From Streptomyces sp. L-9-10 (GTDB lineage Bacteria; Actinomycetota; Actinomycetes; Streptomycetales; Streptomycetaceae): a stretch of DNA of 64,000 bases. The notes under the pieces were generated by a model. That model did not search any database. It was not told the DNA's origin and saw only the letters and a list, made by a program, of their open reading frames with translations. The first letter of the stretch is position 1. The number at the start of each line of letters is the position of its first letter. Below are positions 44,546-53,387 of this stretch, one piece after another. The stretch spans positions 124,001 through 188,000 of the forward strand of contig NZ_PHRF01000090.1 in NCBI RefSeq assembly GCF_004151105.1, in the 5' to 3' direction. Made by a program: the position numbers and the translations under genes.

Positions 44546-46632
44546 GTCGTTTCCTTGGTATCGAGGGCGGTGTCGTCCCGGTCCGTGAGCAGCAGCGCGT
44601 CGACGGCGATCACACCGTCGGGGCCCGCGCGCAGGGGGTTGATCTCAAGTTCGACGCGGTCGCCTGCGAGCCGCGCGACCAGCTCGGACACCGCGACAAC
44701 AGCCCTGGCCAGTGATTCGACGTCCGCCGCGGGCCGGCCGCGCCATCCGTCGAGGAGCGGCGCGCAGCGCAGTCCGCGGACCATCGCTCTCGCCAGGTCC
44801 AGGTCGACCGGAGCGCATTCGGTGACGGTGTCCCGGTGCACCTCGGCTTCGGTACCGCCGGCGCCGACCGTGACCATCGGCCCGAGGCAGGCGTCCCGTC
44901 GTCCGCCGACGATCACTTCGGCCACGTCCGGTCGTACGTCCTGCTCCTCCAGGACGTAGGGTCCGTCACCCAGCCGCGCGCGCATGGCGGTGAACGCGCG
45001 GACCGCGCTCGGGGTGTCGTCGAGACCGATCCGCACCCCGCCGGCTTCGCTCTTGTGCTCCAGCCAGCCGGCCTTGAGCACATAGGGCGCGCGGAGTTCT
45101 TCCGTGGCCCGCGCCACTTCCCGGGCGTCGTGCACCTGGCGCGCCGCCGGGAACGCGAGGCCGGCCTCGCTCAGCAGGGCGCGTGCCGCCCAGTATCCGG
45201 TCCCTTCCGGCGCTTCGACGGCGCCGGCCGGTGCGAGGTGACGGCCGGGACGCGCCTGGAGCGCGACCGCACCGGCCAGCGCGTCGGTGGCGGTTTCGAT
45301 GGTGGCGAAGACGGGCACCCCCGCCTCACGCAGGACGCGGGCCGCGTCGCTGTCGGTGCCCATGGAGTGCAGGAGGAGTGGCCGCCCGCCGGCCCGCGCC
45401 GTCTCCGCCAGTTCAGCCGCGACGCGCCGCTCCGCCGCGGCGAGCGCCGGGCTGTCGAGACCGTATCTGCCGAAGTACCCGGACAGGATGACGCTGTCGA
45501 CCTCTCCGGAACGCAGCAGGGCGGCCGTGACCTCGCGATAGGTACCGAGGTCTCGTTCACCGGCGCCCGCGAGGTCGACCGGGTTGGCGCTCGCCGCGCC
45601 GTCGGGCAGCGAGCGGGCGAGCGCCGAGGCGACCGGCTCGCTCAGTTCCGGCACCGACAGTCCCCGCCGGCTCGCACGGTCGGCGGCCAGCGCGCCCTGT
45701 CCGCCGCTGTCGCTGACGATCCCGACCCTGGGCCCGGCGGGCATGCTGTCCGCGAGCAGGCATGCGGACACGTCGACCAGCGCGGACGGCGTCGGCACCC
45801 GCACCGCGCCCGCCGCCCGGCAGGCGGCGTCGACGAGTTCCATCGGTGAGGTGAGCGCGCTGGTGTGGGAGCGCGCGGCGCGGGCCCCGGCCTCACTGCC
45901 GCCGGCGGCGAGCAGCACGACGGGCTTGCCGGCGGCTCGCAGGGCTCGTATCGCGTCGAAGATCCGCCGGCCGTCCTGGAAGCCTTCGAGGTAGACGCCG
46001 ACGGCACGGGTGAGGCCGTGGTCGACGAGGTCCTCCAGCAGATCCGCCGTCGTGACGTCGGCCTGGCTGCCCACGGAGACGAACCGGGATATCCCGAGGC
46101 CGGCCCGCCGCGCGAACAACGCGATCTCGCTGCCCACCTGTCCGCTCTGCGACACCACGGCCAGCGCGCCGGACGGGAAATCCCCCCACGCGATCCGCAG
46201 GGAGGAAGCGGCGTCGAACAGTCCGAGGCTGCTGGGGCCGATCATCCTGGCACCCGACGCGACGACCCTGGCGGCGAGTGCGGACTCGTCCGGCACCCCG
46301 GCGGTGATGCCCAGCAGCCCCCGGACACCCAGGGCGAGGGCCTCGTCGACCACCGCCGGCACTTCCGGGGCGGGTACGCAGAAGGCGACCAGTTCGGGCA
46401 CTTCGGGGAGGTCGCTCAGCGAGGCGGCGGTGGGGGCGCCGAGGATGTCGCCACCGCCGCGTGTGACCAGGTGGACCGCGCGCCGGGCCGAGCCCGTCAG
46501 GGCGCCGCGGGCCAGCCAGTACCCCCACTTCGCCGGGTTGGCCGACGCACCGACGACGGCGACGGAGGACGGGTCACGGAAGACGGCGAGGCCGCTGTCT
46601 CGGGTTCCGCGGGCGGACGGGATCGCAGGCAT
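44542..46632 (-). CDS. ADP-forming acyl-CoA synthetase (alpha-beta fusion)
   Basis: This 696-residue enzyme has a CoA-binding domain (VAVVGASANPAKWGYW), succinyl-CoA-ligase-like domains with the phosphohistidine region ARSHTSAL and a second one near VGIVSDSGGQGALAADR. A C-terminal ATP-grasp domain (about 480-690) has YVLKAGWLEHKSEAGGVRIGL and VTVGAGGTEAEV. It activates a carboxylic acid to its CoA thioester with formation of ADP and phosphate. It is the first gene of the minus-strand operon and is preceded by a TetR-type operator at 46742. Confidence 0.9.
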   Translation of the reverse strand: MPAIPSARGTRDSGLAVFRDPSSVAVVGASANPAKWGYWLARGALTGSARRAVHLVTRGGGDILGAPTAASLSDLPEVPELVAFCVPAPEVPAVVDEALALGVRGLLGITAGVPDESALAARVVASGARMIGPSSLGLFDAASSLRIAWGDFPSGALAVVSQSGQVGSEIALFARRAGLGISRFVSVGSQADVTTADLLEDLVDHGLTRAVGVYLEGFQDGRRIFDAIRALRAAGKPVVLLAAGGSEAGARAARSHTSALTSPMELVDAACRAAGAVRVPTPSALVDVSACLLADSMPAGPRVGIVSDSGGQGALAADRASRRGLSVPELSEPVASALARSLPDGAASANPVDLAGAGERDLGTYREVTAALLRSGEVDSVILSGYFGRYGLDSPALAAAERRVAAELAETARAGGRPLLLHSMGTDSDAARVLREAGVPVFATIETATDALAGAVALQARPGRHLAPAGAVEAPEGTGYWAARALLSEAGLAFPAARQVHDAREVARATEELRAPYVLKAGWLEHKSEAGGVRIGLDDTPSAVRAFTAMRARLGDGPYVLEEQDVRPDVAEVIVGGRRDACLGPMVTVGAGGTEAEVHRDTVTECAPVDLDLARAMVRGLRCAPLLDGWRGRPAADVESLARAVVAVSELVARLAGDRVELEINPLRAGPDGVIAVDALLLTDRDDTALDTKETT

Positions 46633-46741
46633 CGTGCCGGCAACTCCTCTCTGCGAAGAGGCGGTTGGGGTGGGGGGCGGGGGCGATCACCCGGAGGGGC
46701 ACGGTCCGTACCGGTCCGGCCTCCGGTCTTCCGGTGGTCAC

Positions 46742-46763
46742 TACTGACTGACGGGACAGTCAA
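46742..46763. promoter_or_regulatory. TetR operator, divergent promoter region (site 1)
   Basis: Read on the minus strand, the 18-bp core is TGACTGT-CCCG-TCAGTCA (46762-46745), preceded by T and followed by GTA. The site at 52354 has the same core and flanks, differing only in the central bases. It lies 110 bp before the acyl-CoA synthetase start and 140 bp before the TetR gene at 46903, so it can control both. Confidence 0.8.
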
Positions 46764-46902
46764 GTAGGGGAAGCATGTGGCGGCCCTCAAGCCTTGTCAA
46801 TGCCTCTCGCGCGATATTTCTGACGGGAGAATCGGTCACCGGGCAGGCGTCCGGTCGTCACGGTGGGTCAGGCGCGGAATCGCGGTGACCTATCCTCGGG
46901 GC

Positions 46903-47517
46903 GTGACACGAAGCCGCAAGGACGCTGGTCTGCGCCGCGGTGAGATTCTCGGCGCCGCCGTCACCCAGATAGAGAAGCAGGGCATCCACCCGCTGCGGAT
47001 CTCCGATGTGGCCCGCGAACTCGGGGTCAGCCCCGCCCTCGTGATCTACCACTTCGGGACCAAGGAGGCGCTGATCGGCGAAGCCTTCACCTGGGCCGTA
47101 CAGCGCGATCTGGACCGTCTCGGCGGCCTGACCGCCGACTGCTCCACCGTGCCGGCACGGCTCACCACCGCGCTCGACTGGTACGCCCCGACCGGGGGAG
47201 CCAAGGGCTGGACGCTGTGGATCGAGGGCTGGGCCGCCGCGCTGCGCGAGCCGGCTCTGCGGGAGGTCGGCAGAGAACTCGACCTGCGCTGGAAGGAAGC
47301 GCTCACCGCGATCATCCAGGACGGCGTTGCCGCCGGGGAGTTCACCACGGACGACCCGCGCGGCGCCGCGTGGCGGATCACGGCCCTGCTGGACGGGGTG
47401 GCGGTGCAGACAGTGGTCCACCGCGGGGCGCACGACCGTGAACAGACCGAGGCATGGTCGCGCCAGATCGTCGCCCGCGAACTGGGCCTGCGCGCGACCG
47501 ATCTGGAGCGCGGCTGA
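46903..47517 (+). CDS. TetR-family regulator (BetI-like), paralogue of the one at 51658
   Basis: This 204-residue protein has an N-terminal HTH (ILGAAVTQIEKQGIHPLRIS, DVARELGVSPALVIYHFGTK) and a C-terminal ligand domain with YAPTGGAKGWTLWIEGWAAA and AWRITALLDGVAVQ. The same segments recur in the regulator at 51658, so the two are paralogues. GTG 46903 was chosen because the HTH follows immediately. It is divergent from the acyl-CoA operon with operator site 1 between, and so is the likely repressor of that operon and of itself. Confidence 0.88.
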   Translation: MTRSRKDAGLRRGEILGAAVTQIEKQGIHPLRISDVARELGVSPALVIYHFGTKEALIGEAFTWAVQRDLDRLGGLTADCSTVPARLTTALDWYAPTGGAKGWTLWIEGWAAALREPALREVGRELDLRWKEALTAIIQDGVAAGEFTTDDPRGAAWRITALLDGVAVQTVVHRGAHDREQTEAWSRQIVARELGLRATDLERG

Positions 47518-47872
47518 TCCGGCGGCAGCGATCGCGGACCGCCGGTCGCGGGCTGTCCGCCGTCCGTAATCCGCGTATCGTCCGCGGGCCGTCCGCCGTC
47601 GGCGATGCGCGCACCGTCCGCGGGCCGCGGTCCCCGCGGCTGCGGCCCGCCCGCGCGAGAACACCGACGATCCGCTCTTGACAGGCGCGAATCCGTTACT
47701 GCATCGTCGTTCAGTATTCGCTCCCTCGCGGGGGCCGCCCTCACGCGTCGGCCCCGCCCCGGGGCGCCGTTCCGATCACCGTGAGCGGTTCCCAAGCCCT
47801 TTCCGTCGTCGCCGTTCCTCCCAGCCCGGTCCGGGGGACGCGCGACACGGGCTCCACGTCGAGAGGCCACCT
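47518..47872. other. Intergenic region with degenerate 36-bp tandem repeats and a promoter
   Basis: From about 47544 to 47640 a unit with CGTCCGCGGGCCG (47579, 47616) and GTCCGCC recurs about three times with changes. Downstream, TTGACA (47678-47683) and CATCGT (47702-47707), 18 bp apart, form a plausible promoter for the flavoenzyme gene at 47873. No coding sequence was recognised. Confidence 0.5.
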
Positions 47873-49054
47873 ATGAACGTGCACACAGGGACCGAGTCGT
47901 TCGATGTCATCGTCGTGGGTCTGGGAGGACTCGGCTCCGCCGCGGCGTGGCATCTCGCGGCTTCGGGGCGGCGTGTGCTCGGACTGGAACAGTTCGCGCT
48001 CGGCCACGAACGGGGCGCGTCGCACGACACGTCACGCATCCTCCGGCACAGCTACCACCGACCCGACTACGTGCGCCTGACCCGCCACGCGTACGACGAC
48101 TGGGCCCGCCTGGAGCAGGCCGCCGGTGAGCGGTTCGTCACGCGCACGGGCGGAGTCGATCTGTGCCCGGAGAACTCCGGCCTCCCGCTCGACGACTACT
48201 GGCAGAGTCTCGCCGCCGAGCGGATCCCCTACGAACTCCTGGACGCGGACGAGGTGCGCGTCCGCTGGCCCCAGATCGCCGTCCCCGACGGCACGACGGC
48301 GATGTACCAGGAACGTACGTCCATCGTGCCCGCGGCGCGGTCCACGGCCGCGATGCAGCGGCTGGCCGTCGAGGCGGGCGCCCGGCTGCGGGACAACACA
48401 CCGGTCACCGCGATACGGCACGGCGCACACGGGGTGGAGGTCATCACACCGCACGCGCGCTACTCCGCCGACAAGGTCGTGCTGTGCACGGACGCGTGGG
48501 CCAACACCCTTCTGGGGCCGCTGGGATGGGACATCCCGCTGGTGGTGCTGGAGGAACAGGTCACCTACTTCGAGCCGGCGGACCCGGCCCGGTTCGCGCC
48601 CGGGGTCTTCCCCGTCTGGATCTGGCTCGACGACCCGTGCTTCTACGGCTTCCCCGCCTACGGCGAGGCGACGGTGAAGGCCGGTCAGGACTGCGGCGGT
48701 CCGGAAGTCCGGCCCGACGACCGGTCCGGTACGACCGACCCGGACATGCTGGGCCTGCTGTCCCGCTTCATGGAGGAACGGTTCCCCGGGAGCGGCCGGC
48801 CGGTCCGGTCCAAGCGCTGTCTGTACACCCTCACACCGGACCGCGATTTCGTGCTCGGTCCGCTACCGGGCGCGGAGCGGGTGCTGGTCGGCCTCGGTGC
48901 CGCGCACGCCTTCAAGTTCGCGCCCACGCTCGGCCGGATGCTGTCCGAGCTCGCGGGGGACCCGGCGCTCGCGGCGGCCGAGCCCTACACGACGTTCCGG
49001 CTCGACCGGCCCGCGCTGACCGACCGCGACCCCCCGGTCAACTGGATGACCTGA
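47873..49054 (+). CDS. Sarcosine oxidase-like FAD amine oxidase (MSOX/SolA family), copy 1
   Basis: This 393-residue monomeric flavoenzyme has the FAD-binding VIVVGLGGLGSAAAWHLAASG, GASHDTSRILRHSY (family active-site region) and the covalent-FAD cysteine in RCLYTLTPDRDF. It also has the Lys of AAHAFKFAP and a Lys candidate for O2 activation in GEATVKAG. The family oxidises N-methyl or secondary amino acids to amine, aldehyde (often formaldehyde) and H2O2. It is followed by the amino-acid dehydrogenase 140 bp downstream and a paralogue at 50450. Confidence 0.9.
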   Translation: MNVHTGTESFDVIVVGLGGLGSAAAWHLAASGRRVLGLEQFALGHERGASHDTSRILRHSYHRPDYVRLTRHAYDDWARLEQAAGERFVTRTGGVDLCPENSGLPLDDYWQSLAAERIPYELLDADEVRVRWPQIAVPDGTTAMYQERTSIVPAARSTAAMQRLAVEAGARLRDNTPVTAIRHGAHGVEVITPHARYSADKVVLCTDAWANTLLGPLGWDIPLVVLEEQVTYFEPADPARFAPGVFPVWIWLDDPCFYGFPAYGEATVKAGQDCGGPEVRPDDRSGTTDPDMLGLLSRFMEERFPGSGRPVRSKRCLYTLTPDRDFVLGPLPGAERVLVGLGAAHAFKFAPTLGRMLSELAGDPALAAAEPYTTFRLDRPALTDRDPPVNWMT

Positions 49055-49194
49055 CCGCTCCGGGCGTCCCGCCTCTCCGTACGGCCGCCCCGCTTCCCGG
49101 AACGGCGCCCCGCGTCACCGGAGCGGGCGGCCGTCCCCTACGCCCCCTTGAGAACGCACCCGTCTGCGACGAGTGCCCGCACCGGACGGAAGCC

Positions 49195-50466
49195 ATGACA
49201 GCCAGCCCACTCAGCACTCCCCGCACGACCACCACCGTCGCGGCACCGCCGCACCTTCAGATGATCTGGACCGACCCGGTCACCGGACGGCAGGGATTCG
49301 TCGTCATCGACCGGCTGGTCAGAGGCGTCGCCAGCGGAGGACTCCGCATGCGCGAGGGGTGCACACTCGACGAGGTGCGCGGCCTGGCGGCCGGAATGAC
49401 CCGCAAGGAAGCGCTCCACTACGACCCGGTCAGCCGGTACATCCCCCTCGGCGGCGCGAAGGGCGGCATCGACTGCAGCCCGCATGATCCGGAGGCCCGT
49501 GCCGTCCTCGCCCGCTTCCTCGACGCCGTACGGTCCGTCCTGAAACACCACTGGACCACCGGCGAAGACCTGGGGCTGCGCCAGGACACCATCGACGACG
49601 TCCTCACCGAACTGGGCCTGGACAGTTCCATCGAGGCCATCTACCCACTGCTGGACGATGCCGCGGAGGCGCGCCGACGACTGGCGGACGCGTTCGCCGT
49701 CGACGTCGACGGCATCCCGCTCCCCGAACTCGTCGGCGGCCTCGGTGTCGCCGAATCGGCCCTCACCGCCCTCGACCACATCGGTATCGCCCGCACGTCG
49801 GCGCGGGCCGTCGTCCAGGGATTCGGGTCCATGGGGGGCGCGACCGCCCGCTACCTCGCGCGCGCGGGCGTCACGGTGGTGGGTCTGGCCGACGCCCGGG
49901 GCGTGATCGTCAACCCCGGCGGGCTCGACGTCGAGCGGCTGCTCCTCACCCGCGACGCCCTGGGCGGCATCGACCGCGCGCAGCTGAGCCCCGGGGACAG
50001 CCTGACCACCGGCGATGCGTGGCTCGACATCGACTGCGAGATTCTCGTCCCGGCGGCGGTCTCCTACTGCATCGACGCGTCCGGCCAGGCGCGGATCAAG
50101 GCCCGCGTCATCGCCGAGGCCGCCAACATGCCCACGCTCCCCGAGGCGGAAGCCGCGCTGCACGCGCGCGGCACCCTGGTCCTGCCGGACTTCGTGGCCA
50201 ACTCGGCGACGAACGCGTGGTGGTGGTGGACGCTCTTCGGTGACATCGGCGCCGACCCGGCCCAGGCCCACGCCAAGGTCAGGGAAGCCATGAGCCGCCT
50301 CACCACCGACATGCTCGCGGACGCCGAGAAGCACGGTGTCACGCCGCGTGAAGCGGCGCTCGGGGTGGTCGACCGCAAGATCGCTCACATCGAGGCCAGG
50401 TTCGGCCGGCACGCCGGGCCCGCCGGTACACACCCCACCGGAGGCGGCCATGACGACCCGTGCTGA
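49195..50466 (+). CDS. Glu/Leu/Phe/Val dehydrogenase family amino-acid dehydrogenase
   Basis: This 423-residue NAD(P)-dependent oxidative deaminase has substrate and catalytic lysines in GMTRKEAL and LGGAKGGI, the catalytic Asp in TGEDLG and the Rossmann site VVQGFGSMGGATARYLA. The C-terminal part contains AEAANMPTLPEAEAAL and NSATNAWWWWTLFG. It converts an amino acid to its 2-oxo acid. Substrate class cannot be read safely. ATG 49195 was chosen because the fold starts soon after and the upstream extension overlaps the oxidase gene. It overlaps the next oxidase by 17 nt. Confidence 0.9.
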   Translation: MTASPLSTPRTTTTVAAPPHLQMIWTDPVTGRQGFVVIDRLVRGVASGGLRMREGCTLDEVRGLAAGMTRKEALHYDPVSRYIPLGGAKGGIDCSPHDPEARAVLARFLDAVRSVLKHHWTTGEDLGLRQDTIDDVLTELGLDSSIEAIYPLLDDAAEARRRLADAFAVDVDGIPLPELVGGLGVAESALTALDHIGIARTSARAVVQGFGSMGGATARYLARAGVTVVGLADARGVIVNPGGLDVERLLLTRDALGGIDRAQLSPGDSLTTGDAWLDIDCEILVPAAVSYCIDASGQARIKARVIAEAANMPTLPEAEAALHARGTLVLPDFVANSATNAWWWWTLFGDIGADPAQAHAKVREAMSRLTTDMLADAEKHGVTPREAALGVVDRKIAHIEARFGRHAGPAGTHPTGGGHDDPC

Positions 50467-51577
50467 ACTCATCGTGATCGGTGGCGGGTTGATGGGCGCC
50501 GCCACCGCGTGGGCGGCCTCGCGCCGCGGCCTGTCGGTGCTCCTGCTGGAGCAGTTCGATCCCGGTCACCACCAGGGCAGTTCGCACGGCAGCGCGCGTA
50601 TCGTCCGGCGCGGTTACGAGGACACGCTGTACACCGAGCTGACCGGAAGGTCGTTCGAGCTCTGGCGGGAGCTGGAGTCCGACGCGGGTGTGCCGTTGCT
50701 GCGGATGCTCGGCAGTCTGGACTTCGGAACGGACCAGTACGCCGGCGCGGTCGCCGCTCGGCTCGCCGCCGCGGGTGTGGACCACGAGGTGCTGGACGCG
50801 CGGGAGGCGGAACACCGCTGGCCGGGCATGCGCTTCGAGGGCCCGGTCGTCCATCACACGCAGGGCGGGACCGTCGACGCCGCTTCGGCGGTGACCGCTT
50901 TCGTGGACTGCGCCGTCCGGAGGGGCGCGACCGTCCGGTACGGCGCCGCGGTCCGGTCGCTCGACGCGACGGCGGACGGGGTCCGCGTCCTGCTGGCCGA
51001 CGGCGACGCGCTACGGGCCGAGCGGGTCGTCGTCGCCGCCGGAGCGTGGACGGCGGGGCTGCTCGGCGAGCACCTCGCCCTGCCCCCGCTGACGGTCACC
51101 CAACAGGACACCTTCCATTTCCCGCGGCTGGATCCGGCGGCCCCCGCGTGGCCCAGCGTCCTCCACGAGCGGGGGGACGGGATCTACCACCTGGCGGGCG
51201 GCCGCGACGGCGGGCCGGGCGACGACCGCAAGATCGGCGAGCACTACAGCGGCCGGAAGACGACCGCCACCGGCCGGGACGGCGTGATCACCCCGCGGTC
51301 ACGGGCCCGGGTCACCGAGTACGTGAAGCGGTGGCTGCCCGGTCTCGATCCGACACCCCGCTCCGAGACCAGCTGCCTGTTCACCTTCACGCCGAGCGAG
51401 GACTTCCTGCTCGACCGGGTCGGACCGTTCGTCGTCTGCTCGCCCTGCTCGGGGCACGGGGCGAAGTTCGCGCCGCTCATCGGCGAACTCACGACGGACC
51501 TGGCGACCGGGGCCGGAGGACCGCCCGAGCGGTTCCGGCTCGCCGCCCATGTCCTCGGCGCCGCGGGTTCCCGCTGA
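50450..51577 (+). CDS. Sarcosine oxidase-like FAD amine oxidase (MSOX/SolA family), copy 2
   Basis: This 375-residue protein has LIVIGGGLMGAATAWAASRRG, SSHGSARIVRRGY, the covalent-FAD cysteine in SCLFTFTPSEDF and SGHGAKFAP. A Lys matching the O2-activating residue is in DDRKIGEHY. It is diverged from the copy at 47873, so the two probably take different N-substituted amino acids. It starts inside the end of the dehydrogenase gene behind GGAGGCGGCC. A strong hairpin follows the gene. Confidence 0.9.
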   Translation: MTTRAELIVIGGGLMGAATAWAASRRGLSVLLLEQFDPGHHQGSSHGSARIVRRGYEDTLYTELTGRSFELWRELESDAGVPLLRMLGSLDFGTDQYAGAVAARLAAAGVDHEVLDAREAEHRWPGMRFEGPVVHHTQGGTVDAASAVTAFVDCAVRRGATVRYGAAVRSLDATADGVRVLLADGDALRAERVVVAAGAWTAGLLGEHLALPPLTVTQQDTFHFPRLDPAAPAWPSVLHERGDGIYHLAGGRDGGPGDDRKIGEHYSGRKTTATGRDGVITPRSRARVTEYVKRWLPGLDPTPRSETSCLFTFTPSEDFLLDRVGPFVVCSPCSGHGAKFAPLIGELTTDLATGAGGPPERFRLAAHVLGAAGSR

Positions 51578-51609
51578 CCGGCGCCCGCCGATCATCCCCC
51601 GGGGGCCGG

Positions 51610-51643
51610 CCGGGCGTCCTGACACGTGAGTCAGGACGCCCGG
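51610..51643. terminator. Perfect 14-bp inverted repeat between the oxidase and TetR genes
   Basis: CCGGGCGTCCTGAC (51610-51623) and GTCAGGACGCCCGG (51630-51643) pair perfectly around a 6-nt loop. It is 33 nt past the oxidase stop and 15 nt before the TetR start. It fits a terminator but, ending so close to the start codon, it could also be a TetR autoregulatory site. Confidence 0.65.
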
Positions 51644-51657
51644 GTAAGGTGTCCCCC

Positions 51658-52299
51658 GTGGCACGCAAAAAGGTTGTCCTGAGGCGTGAGGAAATCCTCG
51701 AAGCGACAGTGGAGCAGATCAAGCAGCGGGGCATCGCGACCACGCGGGTCGCCGATGTCGCCGGGGCGCTGAAGGTGAGCAGTGGGCTGGTCCACTACCA
51801 CTTCGCGACCAAGGAACTGCTCGTGGAGGAGGCCTTCGCCTACGCGGCGCGGCGCGAGATGGAGGCCCTGCGGACGACGGTCGGCCGGGCCGGGTCGGTG
51901 GTGGCCCGGATGAAAGCGCTGATCCGGCTGTACGCGCCGACGGGACAGGCGCCCGGCTGGCGGCTGTGGATCGACGGCTGGTCGGCGGGCATGCGGGACA
52001 AGGGTCTCCACGACGTGATGCGCGAGATGGACGAGGAGTGGAAGTCCCGCATCACCGCGCTGGTCCAAGAGGGAATGGACAACGGTGAGTTCCACTGCTC
52101 CGACGCGCGGGTCGTGGCGTGGCGCATCACGCTCTTCCTCGACGGTCTCGCCGTGCAGCTCGTCGCCCGGCGCGGAGCCCTGGAGAAGGCGGAAGCCTCG
52201 CAGTGGGTGCGGGAGCATGTGGCCGGGCAGCTCGGGATCGATCCCGCGGTCCTCGGTCCGCGCCGTACCGCCGCGCAGCGGGCCGCCGACATCTCCTGA
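51658..52299 (+). CDS. TetR-family regulator (BetI-like), paralogue of the one at 46903
   Basis: This 213-residue protein has the HTH EEILEATVEQIKQRGIATTR, DVAGALKVSSGLVHYHFATK and the ligand domain with LYAPTGQAPGWRLWIDGWSA and AWRITLFLDGLAVQL. The match to the regulator at 46903 is clear throughout. GTG 51658 has AAGG eight nt upstream. The EamA transporter lies 143 bp downstream, with operator site 2 in between. Whether both paralogues bind both sites is an open question. Confidence 0.88.
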   Translation: MARKKVVLRREEILEATVEQIKQRGIATTRVADVAGALKVSSGLVHYHFATKELLVEEAFAYAARREMEALRTTVGRAGSVVARMKALIRLYAPTGQAPGWRLWIDGWSAGMRDKGLHDVMREMDEEWKSRITALVQEGMDNGEFHCSDARVVAWRITLFLDGLAVQLVARRGALEKAEASQWVREHVAGQLGIDPAVLGPRRTAAQRAADIS

Positions 52300-52353
52300 G
52301 ACACGGCCTCAGCCGTGCGCTGCGGCCGGTGCGCACCGTCACGAGCACAGCTA

Positions 52354-52375
52354 TTGACTGACGAATCAGTCAGTA
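52354..52375. promoter_or_regulatory. TetR operator within the EamA promoter (site 2)
   Basis: The core TGACTGACGAATCAGTCA (52355-52372) has perfect 7-bp arms around CGAA and the same outer bases as site 1. It overlaps a promoter: TTGACT (52354-52359), 18-bp spacer, TACGCT (52378-52383). Binding would block RNA polymerase directly. Confidence 0.82.
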
Positions 52376-52442
52376 AATACGCTGTGGTGGGCGAACGCCC
52401 GTCGTGGCTCAACCGACCGCCGCGTACCGCGAGGGGGACTCA

Positions 52443-53387
52443 GTGGTGTCCACGCGTCAGAAGAGAAACGTCTCCGACCGTACGGACCCGGGCCGTCGTC
52501 TCGCCTTCGTGGCGCTGACGTGTGCCACCGCGGTCTGGGGCTGGAGCTATCTGGCGACAGTCTGGCTCCTCCCGGAAATGGGCACCGCGAGCCTGGTCGC
52601 CGTCCGCTTCCTCCTCGCCGGACTGATCATGGTGGCGGTACGGCCCCGCGCCATCCTGGCGCTCGGCCGCCGGCACACGCTCGCCGGACTGGGCCTCGCC
52701 TGCTTCCTCGGATCCGGAACGCTCCTCCAGGTGCAGGGGCAGCACTACCTCCCCGCCTCCCAATCCGGCTTCCTCACCTCGCTGTTCGTGATCCTGACGC
52801 CACTGGTGGCGCGGATCCTCTTCGGGACGAAGGTGACGCGGGGCGTCTGGGGCGGTGTGATCGCGGCGATGGCGGGCCTGGGTGTCATCGCCTTCAACGG
52901 GGTCTCCTTCAGCTTCGGCACCTGGCTGACCCTGGCCGGCGCGCTGTCGTACTCGGTGCAGATGGCACTCCTGTCGGCGTACTCGTCGGCCGACAAGGTC
53001 TACGGGCTGGCGACTCTGCAGATCCTGGGCACCGGTGTGATCGCCTCGGTCTGGGCGGTACCGAGCGGGATCGACCTGCCGGACACCCCGGCCGGCTGGG
53101 GCTGGCTCGCCTACTCGACCCTGCTGGCGACACTCGGCATGTACGTGGTGCAGACCTGGGCACAGTCCCGGCTCACCGCCGCGAGCGCCGCGGTCGTCAT
53201 GGCCTGCGAACCCCTGTTCGTGGCCCTCTTCAGTCTGCTCGTGGGGGCTTCGCTGTCGGACCGGACGATCGTCGGCGGACTGCTGATCCTGCTGGCGATG
53301 TACCTCGTCATCGCCGTCGACCGCCCGGTCGCGCCACCACTCGCGGATCCGCTCGCCGTCAACCCCGCGCCGTCAGATCGTTCTTGA
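52443..53387 (+). CDS. EamA-family drug/metabolite transporter
   Basis: This 314-residue membrane protein has ten predicted helices in two EamA repeats (first from LAFVALTCATAVWGWSYLAT, second from FGTWLTLAGALSYSVQMALL). Such proteins usually export amino acids or metabolites, though some import. GTG 52443 follows GAGGGGGA. Expression should be controlled by the TetR operator at 52354. It may balance intracellular amino-acid or amine pools in the catabolic island (inference). Its end overlaps the convergent amidohydrolase by 29 bp. Confidence 0.9.
   Translation: MVSTRQKRNVSDRTDPGRRLAFVALTCATAVWGWSYLATVWLLPEMGTASLVAVRFLLAGLIMVAVRPRAILALGRRHTLAGLGLACFLGSGTLLQVQGQHYLPASQSGFLTSLFVILTPLVARILFGTKVTRGVWGGVIAAMAGLGVIAFNGVSFSFGTWLTLAGALSYSVQMALLSAYSSADKVYGLATLQILGTGVIASVWAVPSGIDLPDTPAGWGWLAYSTLLATLGMYVVQTWAQSRLTAASAAVVMACEPLFVALFSLLVGASLSDRTIVGGLLILLAMYLVIAVDRPVAPPLADPLAVNPAPSDRS

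Noticed and set aside
48163..49194. Extension of the amino-acid dehydrogenase to 767 residues
   Set aside because: The extra part runs over the sarcosine-oxidase-like gene in another frame and has no domain sequence.
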